Shown here: positions 53,782-63,124 of the stretch, piece by piece
Position numbering within the stretch: position 1 is the first letter of the stretch
How the letters are laid out: every line of letters starts with the position of its first letter
Assembly (NCBI RefSeq): GCF_009604405.1
Contig: NZ_WEGK01000015.1
Location: forward strand, 1 to 64,000
Length of the DNA stretch: 64,000 nucleotides
Source: Nocardia macrotermitis
GTDB lineage: Bacteria; Actinomycetota; Actinomycetes; Mycobacteriales; Mycobacteriaceae
Direction: 5' to 3'
Program-made: the position numbers and the translations under genes
Notes under the pieces: model-generated
Told to the model about the DNA's origin: nothing
The model's database searches: none
What the model saw: only the letters and a program-made list of their open reading frames with translations

Positions 53782-54140
53782 CGCGCCTCCAAGCGTGTGT
53801 GATGCTGCGGCAGCCAAAGGGTCACGGTTGGTAGCGGCACATAGCATTAATAGTCGATGGACCGCCCATGGCGAAACCGGAAGTTAGTCAACTGCCACAA
53901 ATCCCCGGCGTGGCGCGCGCGACACGCGCAGAAGAGTAGGGCTGCCGCACATTCCGCACGGGGCCCTCACCCCGGGACCGGACGGTTTCGAATGCGCCGC
54001 TCGTCCCGTTTCCCACCAGTATGCGTGATCGCTTGCGCCACAGCCGGTCCCGATACCCGCGAGTAGCTTGGATGAGGTGGGCCCCGGGCCCGCATCCGGA
54101 GCGCGATCGCAGCCCGATCGCAGAGGACAGTGAGGACATC

Positions 54141-55370
54141 GTGGTCGATACCGAAACACCCACTCCGATAGAAAAAGTCGGCGAAGATTTTTTTGCCGAC
54201 CCGCACGCGTACTACCGCCGCTGGCGCGAACGCGGGCCGGTGCTGTACGTCGAATTCACCCGAAACACCGCGCCCGGCTGGGTGATCGTCGGCTACGACG
54301 AGAGCCGCGCCGCGCTCACCGACGCCCGGCTGCGCAAGAACGTGCCCGGCCTGCTGGCGGTCTTCGAGCGCAAAAACCCTGGCTCCCGGGCGAATCCGGG
54401 CATGTTCGACCTGTCCGGTCACATGCTCAACACCGATCCGCCGGACCACACCCGGCTGCGCAAACTGGTCAACAAGGCGTTCACCGCGCGCAGCGTGGCC
54501 GCGCTGCGCCCGCGCATCCAGGAGATCACCGACGGTCTGCTGGACGCGATGGACGGCCGCGACGAGGTCGACCTGATCGAGTCCTTCGCGGTGCTGCTGC
54601 CGGTCACCGTGATCTGCGAACTGCTGGGCGTGCCGCTGGACGACCGCGCGGACTTCCAGCGCTGGACCAAGCTGCTGATCGGCGGCGCGGCGAACACCGA
54701 CGAGGAGGTCTTCACCGCGGGTTCGGAGATGTCCGAATATCTGCGGCGGCTCGTGCAGGCCAAACGCGCGAACCCGGGCGAGGATCTGCTGTCCGGACTG
54801 GTGCACACCAGCGACGAGGACAACGATCGCCTCGACGAGCGCGAACTGGTCGCGATGGCCTTCCTGCTGCTGGTCGCCGGGCACGAGACGACGGTGAACC
54901 TGATCGCCAACGGCGTCCGCGCGCTGCTGCACGATCCGGATCAGCTGCGGGCGCTGCGCGCGGATCCGGACGGCGTGCCCGCCGCGGTGGAGGAATTCCT
55001 GCGCTACGACGGCCCGGTCGGGTGGGCCACCGCGCGCTTCACCGATGAGCCGGTCCGGATCGGCGGCGTGGACATTCCCGAGGGCGAGCTGGTGTACATC
55101 GCGCTGAGCGCGGCCAACCGGGATCCCGGCCACTACCCCGAGCCCGACGCGCTGCACACCACCGGCGACGCGAGCGGACATCTGGCCTTCGGCCACGGCA
55201 TCCACTACTGCGTGGGCGCGCCGCTGGCCCGGCTCGAGGCCGATATCGCGTTCCGGACGCTGCTGCGCCGGTTCCCGGACCTCGGCCCGAGCCCCGACGC
55301 GCCGGATCCGGTCTGGCAGCCCAGCTTCCTGATCCACGGGATGACCAAGTTCCCCGTCCGACTCGGGTAG
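54141..55370 (+). CDS. Cytochrome P450
   Basis: The 409-aa P450 has NTDPPDHTRLRKLVNKAFTA (C-helix), the I-helix LLVAGHETTVNL, ExxR in EEFLRYDGPVG, and the heme loop FGHGIHYCVGAPLARLE with the Cys ligand. It should monooxygenate a small hydrophobic compound using ferredoxin electrons. No ferredoxin gene lies beside it. The GTG at 54141 follows GAGGACATC; the open frame beyond it is low in protein character. The C-terminus matches other CYP107/CYP125-like soluble enzymes in length. Confidence 0.92.
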   Translation: MVDTETPTPIEKVGEDFFADPHAYYRRWRERGPVLYVEFTRNTAPGWVIVGYDESRAALTDARLRKNVPGLLAVFERKNPGSRANPGMFDLSGHMLNTDPPDHTRLRKLVNKAFTARSVAALRPRIQEITDGLLDAMDGRDEVDLIESFAVLLPVTVICELLGVPLDDRADFQRWTKLLIGGAANTDEEVFTAGSEMSEYLRRLVQAKRANPGEDLLSGLVHTSDEDNDRLDERELVAMAFLLLVAGHETTVNLIANGVRALLHDPDQLRALRADPDGVPAAVEEFLRYDGPVGWATARFTDEPVRIGGVDIPEGELVYIALSAANRDPGHYPEPDALHTTGDASGHLAFGHGIHYCVGAPLARLEADIAFRTLLRRFPDLGPSPDAPDPVWQPSFLIHGMTKFPVRLG

Positions 55371-55463
55371 CCGGGAACAGGTAGGCGGCATACGGATAAC
55401 AACGCCCTTCTGCGCGAAGTAACGCAATTACGCTCACCTGCCACAATACTGGCGAAACTGTAA

Positions 55464-55476
55464 CAGGTTTCACCTG
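55464..55476. promoter_or_regulatory. Palindrome upstream of SDR gene
   Basis: CAGGTTTCACCTG is a 5-bp-arm palindrome with a 3-base centre, 80 bases before the SDR start at 55557. It adjoins a second imperfect repeat made of GAAACTGT and ACAGGTTTC. It could be an operator; no regulator gene lies beside it. Confidence 0.35.
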
Positions 55477-55556
55477 CCGGTATAGCGAACCCCTATTTAC
55501 TTATTCGGCGTGCGGCGGTTAATCTCGAGCGGACGCAGAGCAGAAGGGAACGTCAT

Positions 55557-56318
55557 ATGCAGATCAACAACGCGGTCGCCGTGGTGACCGGCGGCGCTTC
55601 GGGCCTGGGCCTGGCGACGGTCAGGGAACTGCACGGCCAGGGCGCGAAGATCGTGATCATCGACCTGCCCTCCTCCAACGGCGAGGCCATCGCCAAGGAA
55701 CTGGGCGAGGGCGTGGTGTTCGCACCGGCCGACGTCACCAACGCCGAGCAGGTGAGCGCCGCGCTGGACGCCGCGCAGGCGCTGGGCACGTTGCGGATCG
55801 CGGTGAACTGCGCGGGGATCGGCAACGCGATCAAGACCGTGAGCAAGAAGGGCGCGTTCCCGCTCGACGCGTTCACCAAGGTCGTCTCGGTGAACCTGAT
55901 CGGCACGTTCAACGTGATTCGCCTTGCCGCCGAACGCATCTCGGCCGCCGAGCTGGACGGTGAGGAGCGCGGTGTCATCATCAACACCGCGTCGGTCGCG
56001 GCGTTCGACGGTCAGATCGGCCAGGCCGCGTACTCCGCGTCCAAGGGCGGCATCGTGGGCATGACGCTGCCGATCGCGCGCGATCTGGCCAGCGTGGGCA
56101 TCCGCGTGGTCACCATCGCGCCGGGCCTGTTCCACACCCCGCTGTTCGAGTCGCTGCCCGACGAGGCCATCGCGGCGCTGGGCGCGCAGGTGCCGCACCC
56201 GGCGCGACTGGGCGACCCGGTCGAGTACGCGGCGCTGGCCCGGCACATCGTGGAGAACCCGATGCTCAACGGCGAGACCATCCGTCTCGACGGCGCGATC
56301 CGCATGGCGCCGCGCTGA
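55557..56318 (+). CDS. SDR, 3-hydroxyacyl-CoA dehydrogenase (HSD10-like)
   Basis: The 253-aa short-chain dehydrogenase has [20 protein letters not shown] (nucleotide loop), INCAGI-type [10 protein letters not shown], catalytic Ser in [11 protein letters not shown] and the YSASKGG pair (Tyr and Lys). The N-terminal Asp after the second strand (VIIDLPSS) indicates NAD. The sequence [20 protein letters not shown] resembles the type-2 hydroxyacyl-CoA dehydrogenases, which act in fatty-acid and steroid oxidation. ATG 55557 follows GAAGGGAA. It stands alone, with a hairpin terminator downstream. Confidence 0.9.
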   Translation: MQINNAVAVVTGGASGLGLATVRELHGQGAKIVIIDLPSSNGEAIAKELGEGVVFAPADVTNAEQVSAALDAAQALGTLRIAVNCAGIGNAIKTVSKKGAFPLDAFTKVVSVNLIGTFNVIRLAAERISAAELDGEERGVIINTASVAAFDGQIGQAAYSASKGGIVGMTLPIARDLASVGIRVVTIAPGLFHTPLFESLPDEAIAALGAQVPHPARLGDPVEYAALARHIVENPMLNGETIRLDGAIRMAPR

Positions 56319-56345
56319 GGCTCGTAACCTGTTGCCGCGGTGACG

Positions 56346-56389
56346 ACGACGGTGCCCGGTCCGTATCCCCACGGACCGGGCACCGTCGT
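56346..56389. terminator. Bidirectional terminator
   Basis: A perfect 19-bp stem (56346-56364 with 56371-56389) closes a 6-base loop, between the convergent SDR (ends 56318) and aspartase (ends 56432). Confidence 0.85.
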
Positions 56390-56431
56390 TGTTCGGGGTG
56401 AAAAACCTTCCCCCGCAACGTGTTCGACGAG

Positions 56432-57847
56432 TCAGGCGAGAGCCGGTTTCACCCCGGCGAGCTGCTCGGGACGCAGGATGTCGCGCAGCCGCTCGGGCGG
56501 CAGCAGCCCCTTCTCCAGCACGAGTTCGGCCACACCGCGTCCGGAAGCCAGTGCCTCCTTGGCGATTTCGGTCGCGGCGAGATATCCGATGTACGGATTG
56601 AGCGCGGTGACCAGGCCGATGGAGTTCTGCACCATCGCGCGGGTGACGTCGGCGTTGGCGGTGATCCCCGCGACGCACTTGTCCGCCAGCGTGCGGCAGG
56701 CCGCGCCCAGATGCACGATGCTCTTGGACAGCGAGTGCAGGATGATCGGCTCGAATGCGTTGAGCTGCAACTGACCTGCCTCCGCGGCCATGGTGATCGT
56801 CATATCGTTGCCGATCACCTCGAAGGCCACCTGATTGACCACCTCGGGAATCACCGGATTGACCTTGCCTGGCATGATCGACGAACCCGCCTGCACCGCA
56901 GGCAGATCGATCTCGTTCAGGCCCGCGCGCGGCCCCGAGGACAGCAGCCGCAGATCGTTGCAGGTCTTGGACAGCTTCACCGCGATCCGCTTGAGCACAC
57001 CCGAAAGTTGCACGAACGCACCGCAATCCTGCGTCGCCTCGATCAGGTTGGCGGCGGTCACCAGCGGCAGTCCGGTCAGCTCGGCCAGATGCCTGCGCGC
57101 GGCCTCGGCATAACCCACCGGCGCGTTCAGACCGGTGCCGATCGCGGTCGCGCCGAGATTGATCTCCTCCATCAGCACCACCGCCTCGGCCAGACGGCTC
57201 TGGTCCTCCTCCAACATCACCGCGTACGTGGAGAATTCCTGCCCGAGCGTCATCGGCACGGCGTCCTGCAACTGGGTGCGGCCCATCTTGAGCACGTCGT
57301 GGAATTCGGTGGCCTTGTCCGCGAACGCGTTGCGCAACACCGTCATCGAGGCGAGCAGCTCACGCACGGCCAGGATCGTGGCCACCCGCACCGCGGTCGG
57401 ATACGCGTCGTTGGTGGACTGGCTCAGGTTGACGTCGTCGTTCGGATTCAGGTGGGTGTATTCACCTTTGGCGTGTCCGAGGATCTCCAGCGCGCGGTTC
57501 GCGATCACCTCGTTGGCGTTCATATTGGTCGAGGTGCCCGCACCACCCTGGATGACGTCCACGATGAACTGATCGCGCAGCCGGCCCTGCTCGCGGATCT
57601 CCCGGCAGGCCGCCGCGATGGCCGCGGCCTTGTGCGGGGCCAGCAGACCGAGTTCCTCGTTGGCGCGCGCTGCGGCCTCCTTCACCGCCGCCAGGGCCGT
57701 GATCAGATGCGGATACGTGGCCAGCGAGGTGCCGGTGATCGGGAAATTCTCGCTGGCGCGCAGGGTGTGCACGCCCCAGTAGGCGTCGGCGGGAATATCG
57801 CGATCCCCGAGCAGATCGTGTTCGCGACGGGTCACGGCGGTCGTCAT
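56432..57847 (-). CDS. aspA: Aspartate ammonia-lyase
   Basis: The 471-aa enzyme of the fumarase/aspartase superfamily converts aspartate to fumarate and ammonia. Key blocks are GAGTSTNMNANEVIANRALE, LKMGRTQLQDAVPMTLGQEF and the catalytic loop GSSIMPGKVNPVIPEVVNQV. The aspartase-type N-terminus REHDLLGDRDIPADAYWGVH separates it from fumarases. ATG 57847 is chosen as the usual start; upstream sequence is arginine-rich non-coding. It stands alone, convergent with the SDR. Confidence 0.93.
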   Translation of the reverse strand: MTTAVTRREHDLLGDRDIPADAYWGVHTLRASENFPITGTSLATYPHLITALAAVKEAAARANEELGLLAPHKAAAIAAACREIREQGRLRDQFIVDVIQGGAGTSTNMNANEVIANRALEILGHAKGEYTHLNPNDDVNLSQSTNDAYPTAVRVATILAVRELLASMTVLRNAFADKATEFHDVLKMGRTQLQDAVPMTLGQEFSTYAVMLEEDQSRLAEAVVLMEEINLGATAIGTGLNAPVGYAEAARRHLAELTGLPLVTAANLIEATQDCGAFVQLSGVLKRIAVKLSKTCNDLRLLSSGPRAGLNEIDLPAVQAGSSIMPGKVNPVIPEVVNQVAFEVIGNDMTITMAAEAGQLQLNAFEPIILHSLSKSIVHLGAACRTLADKCVAGITANADVTRAMVQNSIGLVTALNPYIGYLAATEIAKEALASGRGVAELVLEKGLLPPERLRDILRPEQLAGVKPALA

Positions 57848-58102
57848 CGTGCGGGTATTCCTTCGCTGGTGCGGGACGCGTCGCGGCCGGAAGGGTACCG
57901 CGGGCCACGGCGTTTCCCGTAGGTTTCGCGCCGGTCGGCGCTCGGATGACCCTACGCCGATCACGCGCTATATGCCACCATTTACCGGCATATACCAAAT
58001 TCTGTTGGCGCATAGGTGGGTGGCACGGGAGGTGGAACTACTGCCCGTACCGCCGCGGGTGGCTAGGGTGGGAACCAGTTGCGCATCACACCGGAAGGAA
58101 CC

Positions 58103-59026
58103 ATGTCCACGCCCACCGAGTCACGCCCCGCCGCCGCATCCGGAACCTTCACCCTCGGGGGTGATCTGCCCATCCACCGCCTCGGCTACGGCGCGATGCA
58201 GATCACCGGACCGGGCGTCTGGGGCGAGCCCGAGGACCCGGACGAGGTGGTGCGGCTGCTACGCCGCGCGGTGGAACTCGGCGTCAACTTCATCGACACC
58301 GCGGACTCCTACGGCCCGTTCGTCAGCGAAACCCTGATCCGCCAGGCGCTGCACCCCTACGCCGACGATGTCGTCATCGCGACCAAGGCCGGTCTGACCC
58401 GGCCCGGTCCGGACGTGTGGCTGCCGCTGGGCCGCCCCGAATATCTGCGCCAGCAACTGGAATTGAGCCTGCGGCACCTCGGACTCGAGCGCATCGACCT
58501 GTACCAGCTGCACCGGATCGACCCGAAGGTGCCGCTGGCCGATCAGATCGGTGAGCTGGTGGCCTTGCAGAAGGAAGGCAAGATCCGGCACATCGGCCTG
58601 TCGCAGGTCACCGTCGCGCAGTTGGAGGCCGCGCGCAAACTGGCCACGATCGTCTCGGTGCAGAACCTGTACAACCTGTCCGACCGGTCCTCGGAGAAGC
58701 TGGTCGAGCACTGCGAGGCGAACCAGATCGCCTTCATCCCCTGGTTCCCGATGGCGACCGGCGCCCTCGCCCGCCCCGGCGGCCCGCTCGACGAGATCGC
58801 CAAGAACCACGAGGCCACCCCCTCCCAACTGGCCCTGGCCTGGCTGCTGCGCCGCTCGCCCGTCCTGCTGCCGATCCCCGGCACCTCGAGCGTCGCGCAT
58901 CTGGAGGAAAACGTTGCGGCGGCGAATGTTTCGCTGTCCGACGAGGACTACACGGCGTTGTCGGCGGTGAGCGCTCCGGCGAGTTCGTCGGGCGGCGGTG
59001 TCTCGCGGCTGTTCAAGCGGCGCTGA
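58103..59026 (+). CDS. Aldo/keto reductase
   Basis: The 307-aa TIM-barrel reductase belongs to the group near pyridoxal reductases and auxin-induced-like proteins. The tetrad is visible: Asp in [11 protein letters not shown], Tyr four residues on, Lys in [12 protein letters not shown] and His in [10 protein letters not shown]. The segment [19 protein letters not shown] and the later [17 protein letters not shown] are typical. The ATG at 58103 follows GGAAGGA. The physiological carbonyl is unknown. The 260 bases after it hold no gene I can support. Confidence 0.9.
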   Translation: MSTPTESRPAAASGTFTLGGDLPIHRLGYGAMQITGPGVWGEPEDPDEVVRLLRRAVELGVNFIDTADSYGPFVSETLIRQALHPYADDVVIATKAGLTRPGPDVWLPLGRPEYLRQQLELSLRHLGLERIDLYQLHRIDPKVPLADQIGELVALQKEGKIRHIGLSQVTVAQLEAARKLATIVSVQNLYNLSDRSSEKLVEHCEANQIAFIPWFPMATGALARPGGPLDEIAKNHEATPSQLALAWLLRRSPVLLPIPGTSSVAHLEENVAAANVSLSDEDYTALSAVSAPASSSGGGVSRLFKRR

Positions 59027-59286
59027 TTGACCCGTTGCGCGGGCGGTAAACACCGCCCGCGCAACATAGTTCACTGCATCAGCGCATCGTGGCCATCGAC
59101 CTCCTCGATGCGAGTGCAGTCGACAACTCGAATCAGCCTCGCGTCCGATGGCACTCGCGGGCGCTCTGCAGCAACTGGCAGAACATACATCCGCGTCGAT
59201 ATTTCCGGCTGTCCGATATCTCCAGCGCAGCGCATGACACGGGTTGCCGTGCACGCGATCCGGACCGTGCTATGCCGAGGCGAGTC

Positions 59287-60051
59287 TCACAGCGGCGTCA
59301 CATACGCGCCCGCGATTCCACCGTCCACCATGAACTGTGATGCGGTCATGAAGGACGAGTCGTCGCTGGCGAGGAAGGCTACGGCGGCGGCGATCTCCTC
59401 GGGTTCGGCGAAGCGGCCGAGGGGGATGTGGACGAGGCGGCGGGCGGCGCGTTCGGGGTCCTTGGCGAACAACTCCTGGAGCAGCGGGGTGTTGACCGGG
59501 CCGGGGCACAGGGCGTTGACGCGAATTCCCTGGCGGGCGAACTGAACTCCGAGTTCGCGGCTCATCGCCAGCACGCCGCCCTTGGACGCGGTGTAGGAGA
59601 TCTGCGAGGTGGCCGCGCCCATCACCGCGACGAAGGAGGCGGTGTTGATCACCGACCCCCTACCCCGGGTGAGCATGTGCTCGATGGCGTATTTGCTGCA
59701 CAGGTACACCGAGGTCAGGTTGACCTGCTGCACGCGCTGCCAGGCGTCCAGGCCGGTGGTGAGGATCGAATCGTCTTCCGGCGGTGAGATTCCCGCGTTG
59801 TTGAACGCGATGTCCAGCCCGCCGTAGACGTCCACCGCCGTCTGGAACAGCGCCCGCACCTGCTCCTCATCGGTGACATCGGTGCGCACGAAACGGCCGT
59901 CGACCTCGGCGGCGGCGGATTCGCCCGCGGCCGTGTCGATATCGGCGACCACCACCCGCGCACCCTCCTGGGCGAAGCGGCGGACGGTGGCCAGGCCGAT
60001 ACCGCTGCCGCCACCGGTGACGACGGCGACGCGATCCTGTAAGCGCTGCAC
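59287..60051 (-). CDS. Short-chain dehydrogenase/reductase
   Basis: The 254-aa classical SDR has VVTGGGSGIGLATVRRFAQE, VADIDTAAG (Asp for NAD), FNNAGISPP, catalytic Ser in INTASFVAVMG, YTASKGG with Tyr and Lys, and the C-terminal FMTASQFMVDGGIAGAYVTP. It is the last gene of the leftward series after the aldehyde dehydrogenase, 75 bases downstream. The substrate is probably an alcohol or aldehyde derived from the pathway. Confidence 0.88.
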   Translation of the reverse strand: MQRLQDRVAVVTGGGSGIGLATVRRFAQEGARVVVADIDTAAGESAAAEVDGRFVRTDVTDEEQVRALFQTAVDVYGGLDIAFNNAGISPPEDDSILTTGLDAWQRVQQVNLTSVYLCSKYAIEHMLTRGRGSVINTASFVAVMGAATSQISYTASKGGVLAMSRELGVQFARQGIRVNALCPGPVNTPLLQELFAKDPERAARRLVHIPLGRFAEPEEIAAAVAFLASDDSSFMTASQFMVDGGIAGAYVTPL

Positions 60052-60126
60052 GGTAACTCCTCTGCGAACGAACTCCGGACGTTCCGGAGCGGGGAGATGC
60101 GAAACGAAAGCTGTTCGGCGGCAAGG

Positions 60127-61488
60127 CTATTCGGTGGCGATGAAGACGTTCTTCGTCTCGGTGAACGCGCGCGCGGCGTCCGGCCCGAGTTCCCGCCCCA
60201 GCCCCGACTGCTTGAACCCGCCGAACGGCGTCCAATACCGCACGGACGCATGCGAATTCACCGACAGGTTCCCGGACTCCACCGCCCGCGAGACCCGCAG
60301 CGCCCGCCCGACGTCACGGGTCCAGATCGAACCGGACAACCCGTAATCGGTGGCATTGGCCAACGCGATCGCCTCGGCCTCGTCCTCGAACGGCAGCACC
60401 GCCACGATCGGCCCGAAGATCTCCTCGGTGGCAATGCGCTCGGACGCACTCCCCGGCAGCACAACCGTTGGCGGATACCAGAATCCGGGCCCGGACGGCA
60501 TCGTCCCGGTATACGCGACCGTGGTCGAACCGTCGACGAATCCGGCGACCCGCTCCCGATGCGCGGCCGAGATCAGCGGCCCCATCTCGGTCGACTCCGC
60601 GGCCGGATCACCGACCCGCACCGCCCGCACGGCCGGTTCCAGCAGTTCGAGGAATTTGTCGAACACACGGCGCTGCACCAGAATTCGCGACCGTGCACAG
60701 CAGTCCTGACCGGCGTTGTCGAACACCCCGCCGGGCGCGCTCGCCGCCGCGGACGCCAGATCGGCGTCGGCGAACACGATATTCGCGCTCTTACCGCCCA
60801 ATTCCAGCGTCACGCGTTTGACCTGCCGCGCGCACCCGGCCATGATCTCCCGGCCGACCTCGGTCGATCCGGTGAACACCACCTTGCGCACGGCCGGATG
60901 GGTCACGAACCGCTGCCCCACCACCGCGCCCTTCCCGGGCAGGACCTGGAACACGTCGCGCGGCAGCCCCGCCTCGAGGGCCAGTTGGCCGAGCCTGATC
61001 GCGGTCAGCGGCGTCAGCTCGGCCGGTTTGAGCACCACGGTGTTCCCGGCCGCGAGCGCGGGTGCGAAACCCCATCCGGCGATCGGCATCGGGAAGTTCC
61101 ACGGCACGATCACCCCGACCACGCCCAGCGGCTCGCAGAAGGTGATATCCACCCCGCCCGGCACGGGAATCTGGTTGCCCAGCAAGCGTTCCGGCATCCC
61201 CGCGCAGTAGTCGAGCACATCGCGGACGTTCCCGGCCTCCCAGCGCGCATTGCCGATGGTGTGCCCGGAATTCGCCACCTCGAGCCGCGCGAGCTCCTCC
61301 AACTCGGCATCGACCGCCGCGGCGAACCGGCGCAGCAGCCGGGCCCGGTCCCCCGGCGCGACCTCCCGCCACGACACCGCCGCCGCGGCCGCCCGCTCGA
61401 TCGCGGCATCGGTCTGCGCGATGTCGATCGATTCCACCGTGGCCACGACCTGTTCGGTGGCGGGGTTGATCACCTGCACGGTTGTCAC
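60127..61488 (-). CDS. Aldehyde dehydrogenase, NAD(P)-dependent
   Basis: The 453-aa enzyme oxidises aldehydes to acids. Catalytic elements are VIVPWNFPMPIAGWGFAPAL (Asn region), VFTGSTEVGREIMAGCA, LELGGKSANIVFADADL (general base Glu) and FDNAGQDCCARSRILVQRRV with the nucleophile Cys. The C-terminal TDYGLSGSIWTRDVGRALRV and SNGSH-like NSHASVRYWTPFGGFKQSGL complete it. I chose GTG 61488 with AAAGGAG upstream over the longer frame. Its neighbours are a glutamine-synthetase-like ligase and an SDR, matching an amine-to-acid pathway. Confidence 0.93.
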   Translation of the reverse strand: MTTVQVINPATEQVVATVESIDIAQTDAAIERAAAAAVSWREVAPGDRARLLRRFAAAVDAELEELARLEVANSGHTIGNARWEAGNVRDVLDYCAGMPERLLGNQIPVPGGVDITFCEPLGVVGVIVPWNFPMPIAGWGFAPALAAGNTVVLKPAELTPLTAIRLGQLALEAGLPRDVFQVLPGKGAVVGQRFVTHPAVRKVVFTGSTEVGREIMAGCARQVKRVTLELGGKSANIVFADADLASAAASAPGGVFDNAGQDCCARSRILVQRRVFDKFLELLEPAVRAVRVGDPAAESTEMGPLISAAHRERVAGFVDGSTTVAYTGTMPSGPGFWYPPTVVLPGSASERIATEEIFGPIVAVLPFEDEAEAIALANATDYGLSGSIWTRDVGRALRVSRAVESGNLSVNSHASVRYWTPFGGFKQSGLGRELGPDAARAFTETKNVFIATE

Positions 61489-61548
61489 CGCTGACACTCC
61501 TTTCGCCGCAAGGCCGTTCGTCACGGCCCTTCGTCAGAGCCGTTGTCC

Positions 61549-62922
61549 TCAGAGCCGTTCGAAACCGCGCACGCGCTCCCAATCGGTGACCGCGGCGTCG
61601 AAGGCGTCCAGTTCGACCTGCGCGGCGTTGCGGTAGTGCCGCACCACGTCCTCGCCGAACGCGGCCCGCGCCACCGTGCTGTCGCCGAACAGTTGCGCGG
61701 CCTCGCGCAGCGTACCGGGCACGCGCGGGCGCTGCGACCGGTAGGCGTTGCCGTGGAATTCGGGTTCGAGCGGCAGGTTGTGTTCGATGCCGTACAGACC
61801 GGCCGCGATCAGTCCGGCCACGGCCAGATACGGATTCACATCCCCACCGGGCACCCGGTTCTCCATCCGCAGGGAGGGTCCGTTGCCGACCACCCGCAGC
61901 GCGCAGGTGCGATTGTCCCGGCCCCACGCGGCGGCGGTGGGCGCGAAGCTACCGGCGACGAATCGCTTGTAGGAGTTGATATTCGGCGCGTACAGGTAGG
62001 TGAACTCGCGCAGGCAATCCAGCTGTCCGGCCAGGAAGTGGCGCATCAGCGCCGAGGGTTCGCCGTCGTCCTTCGCGAACACCGGCCGGTCCTGCTCGTC
62101 CCGCAGGCTCAGGTGGATGTGACACGAATTCCCTTCGCGCTCATCGAATTTCGCCATGAACGAGAGGCTCTTGCCCTCCTGGGCGGCGATCTCCTTGGCC
62201 CCGGTCTTGTAGATGCTGTGGTTGTCGCAGGTGATCAGCGCCTCGTCGTAGCGGAACGCGATCTCGTGCTGTCCGGGGCGGCACTCCCCCTTCGCCGACT
62301 CGACATACAGTCCCGCACCGGACATCTCGCCGCGAATTCGCCGCAGCAGCGGTTCGATGCGGGCGGTGCCGAGCAGGGAGTAGTCGATGTTGTACTGGTT
62401 GGCCGCGGTGAGGTCGCGATAGCCCGAACGCCAGGCCGCCTCGTAGCTGTCGTCGAAGACAAGGAATTCGAGTTCGGTCCCGACGTAGGCGCGTAATCCG
62501 TGCTCCGCCAACCGATCCAGCTGCCGGCGCAGCACCTGCCGCGGCGACACCGCCACCGGCACGCTCCCCGCCCTCCCCGACGCGTCCACCTGCGCGATAT
62601 CGCACAGCACCAGCGCGGTCCCCGGCCACCACGGCAGCAGCCGCGCGGTACTCGTATCCGGCCGCAACGCGAAATCGCCGTATCCGGTGTCCCAGGACGA
62701 CATCTCGAACCCCTGCGCCGGGGTCATCTCCACATCCACCGCGAGCAGATAGTCACACGCCTCGACCCCGTGCCCGAGCACCTCGTCCACGAAATACCGT
62801 GCCGAACAACGCTTCCCCTGCAACCGGCCCTGCATATCGGTCACCGCGACCAGCACGGTGTCCAGCAGACCCTCCTCGACCTGCTCCACCAACTCGACCA
62901 CACTCAACATCCCGGTACGCAT
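61549..62922 (-). CDS. Glutamine synthetase-like gamma-glutamylamine ligase
   Basis: The 457-aa protein belongs to the PuuA/GlnA3-like branch of the glutamine synthetase family. It has LLDTVLVAVTDMQGRLQGKR at the start, AYVGTELEFLVFDDSYEAAW, KGECRPGQHEIAFRYDEALI, and GNSCHIHLSLRDEQDRPVF. NINSYKRFVAGSFAPTAAAW and RMENRVPGGDVNPYLAVAGL close the active site. The adenylylation region of GlnA is absent. Such ligases join glutamate to amines such as putrescine or ethanolamine. ATG 62922 is chosen; a second ATG 12 bases on is possible. It precedes an aldehyde dehydrogenase on the same strand. Confidence 0.88.
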   Translation of the reverse strand: MRTGMLSVVELVEQVEEGLLDTVLVAVTDMQGRLQGKRCSARYFVDEVLGHGVEACDYLLAVDVEMTPAQGFEMSSWDTGYGDFALRPDTSTARLLPWWPGTALVLCDIAQVDASGRAGSVPVAVSPRQVLRRQLDRLAEHGLRAYVGTELEFLVFDDSYEAAWRSGYRDLTAANQYNIDYSLLGTARIEPLLRRIRGEMSGAGLYVESAKGECRPGQHEIAFRYDEALITCDNHSIYKTGAKEIAAQEGKSLSFMAKFDEREGNSCHIHLSLRDEQDRPVFAKDDGEPSALMRHFLAGQLDCLREFTYLYAPNINSYKRFVAGSFAPTAAAWGRDNRTCALRVVGNGPSLRMENRVPGGDVNPYLAVAGLIAAGLYGIEHNLPLEPEFHGNAYRSQRPRVPGTLREAAQLFGDSTVARAAFGEDVVRHYRNAAQVELDAFDAAVTDWERVRGFERL

Positions 62923-63124
62923 GCGGAAAACCCCTCTCGGCGTCGACCAGCCCACGCTAGAGGACCATCGCACCTTCGGCTCGCCGAAACGCGCGATCAC
63001 GTTCGCCACCTGCGCGATGCCATCGTGTTCGACCGAGCAGCGACCGTTGAGCGACGGACGACGGTGAGCCGTCACGAGCAGCAGCGGCCCGGCTACCGCG
63101 TCGCGCACCTCCCGTGCGGTTCGA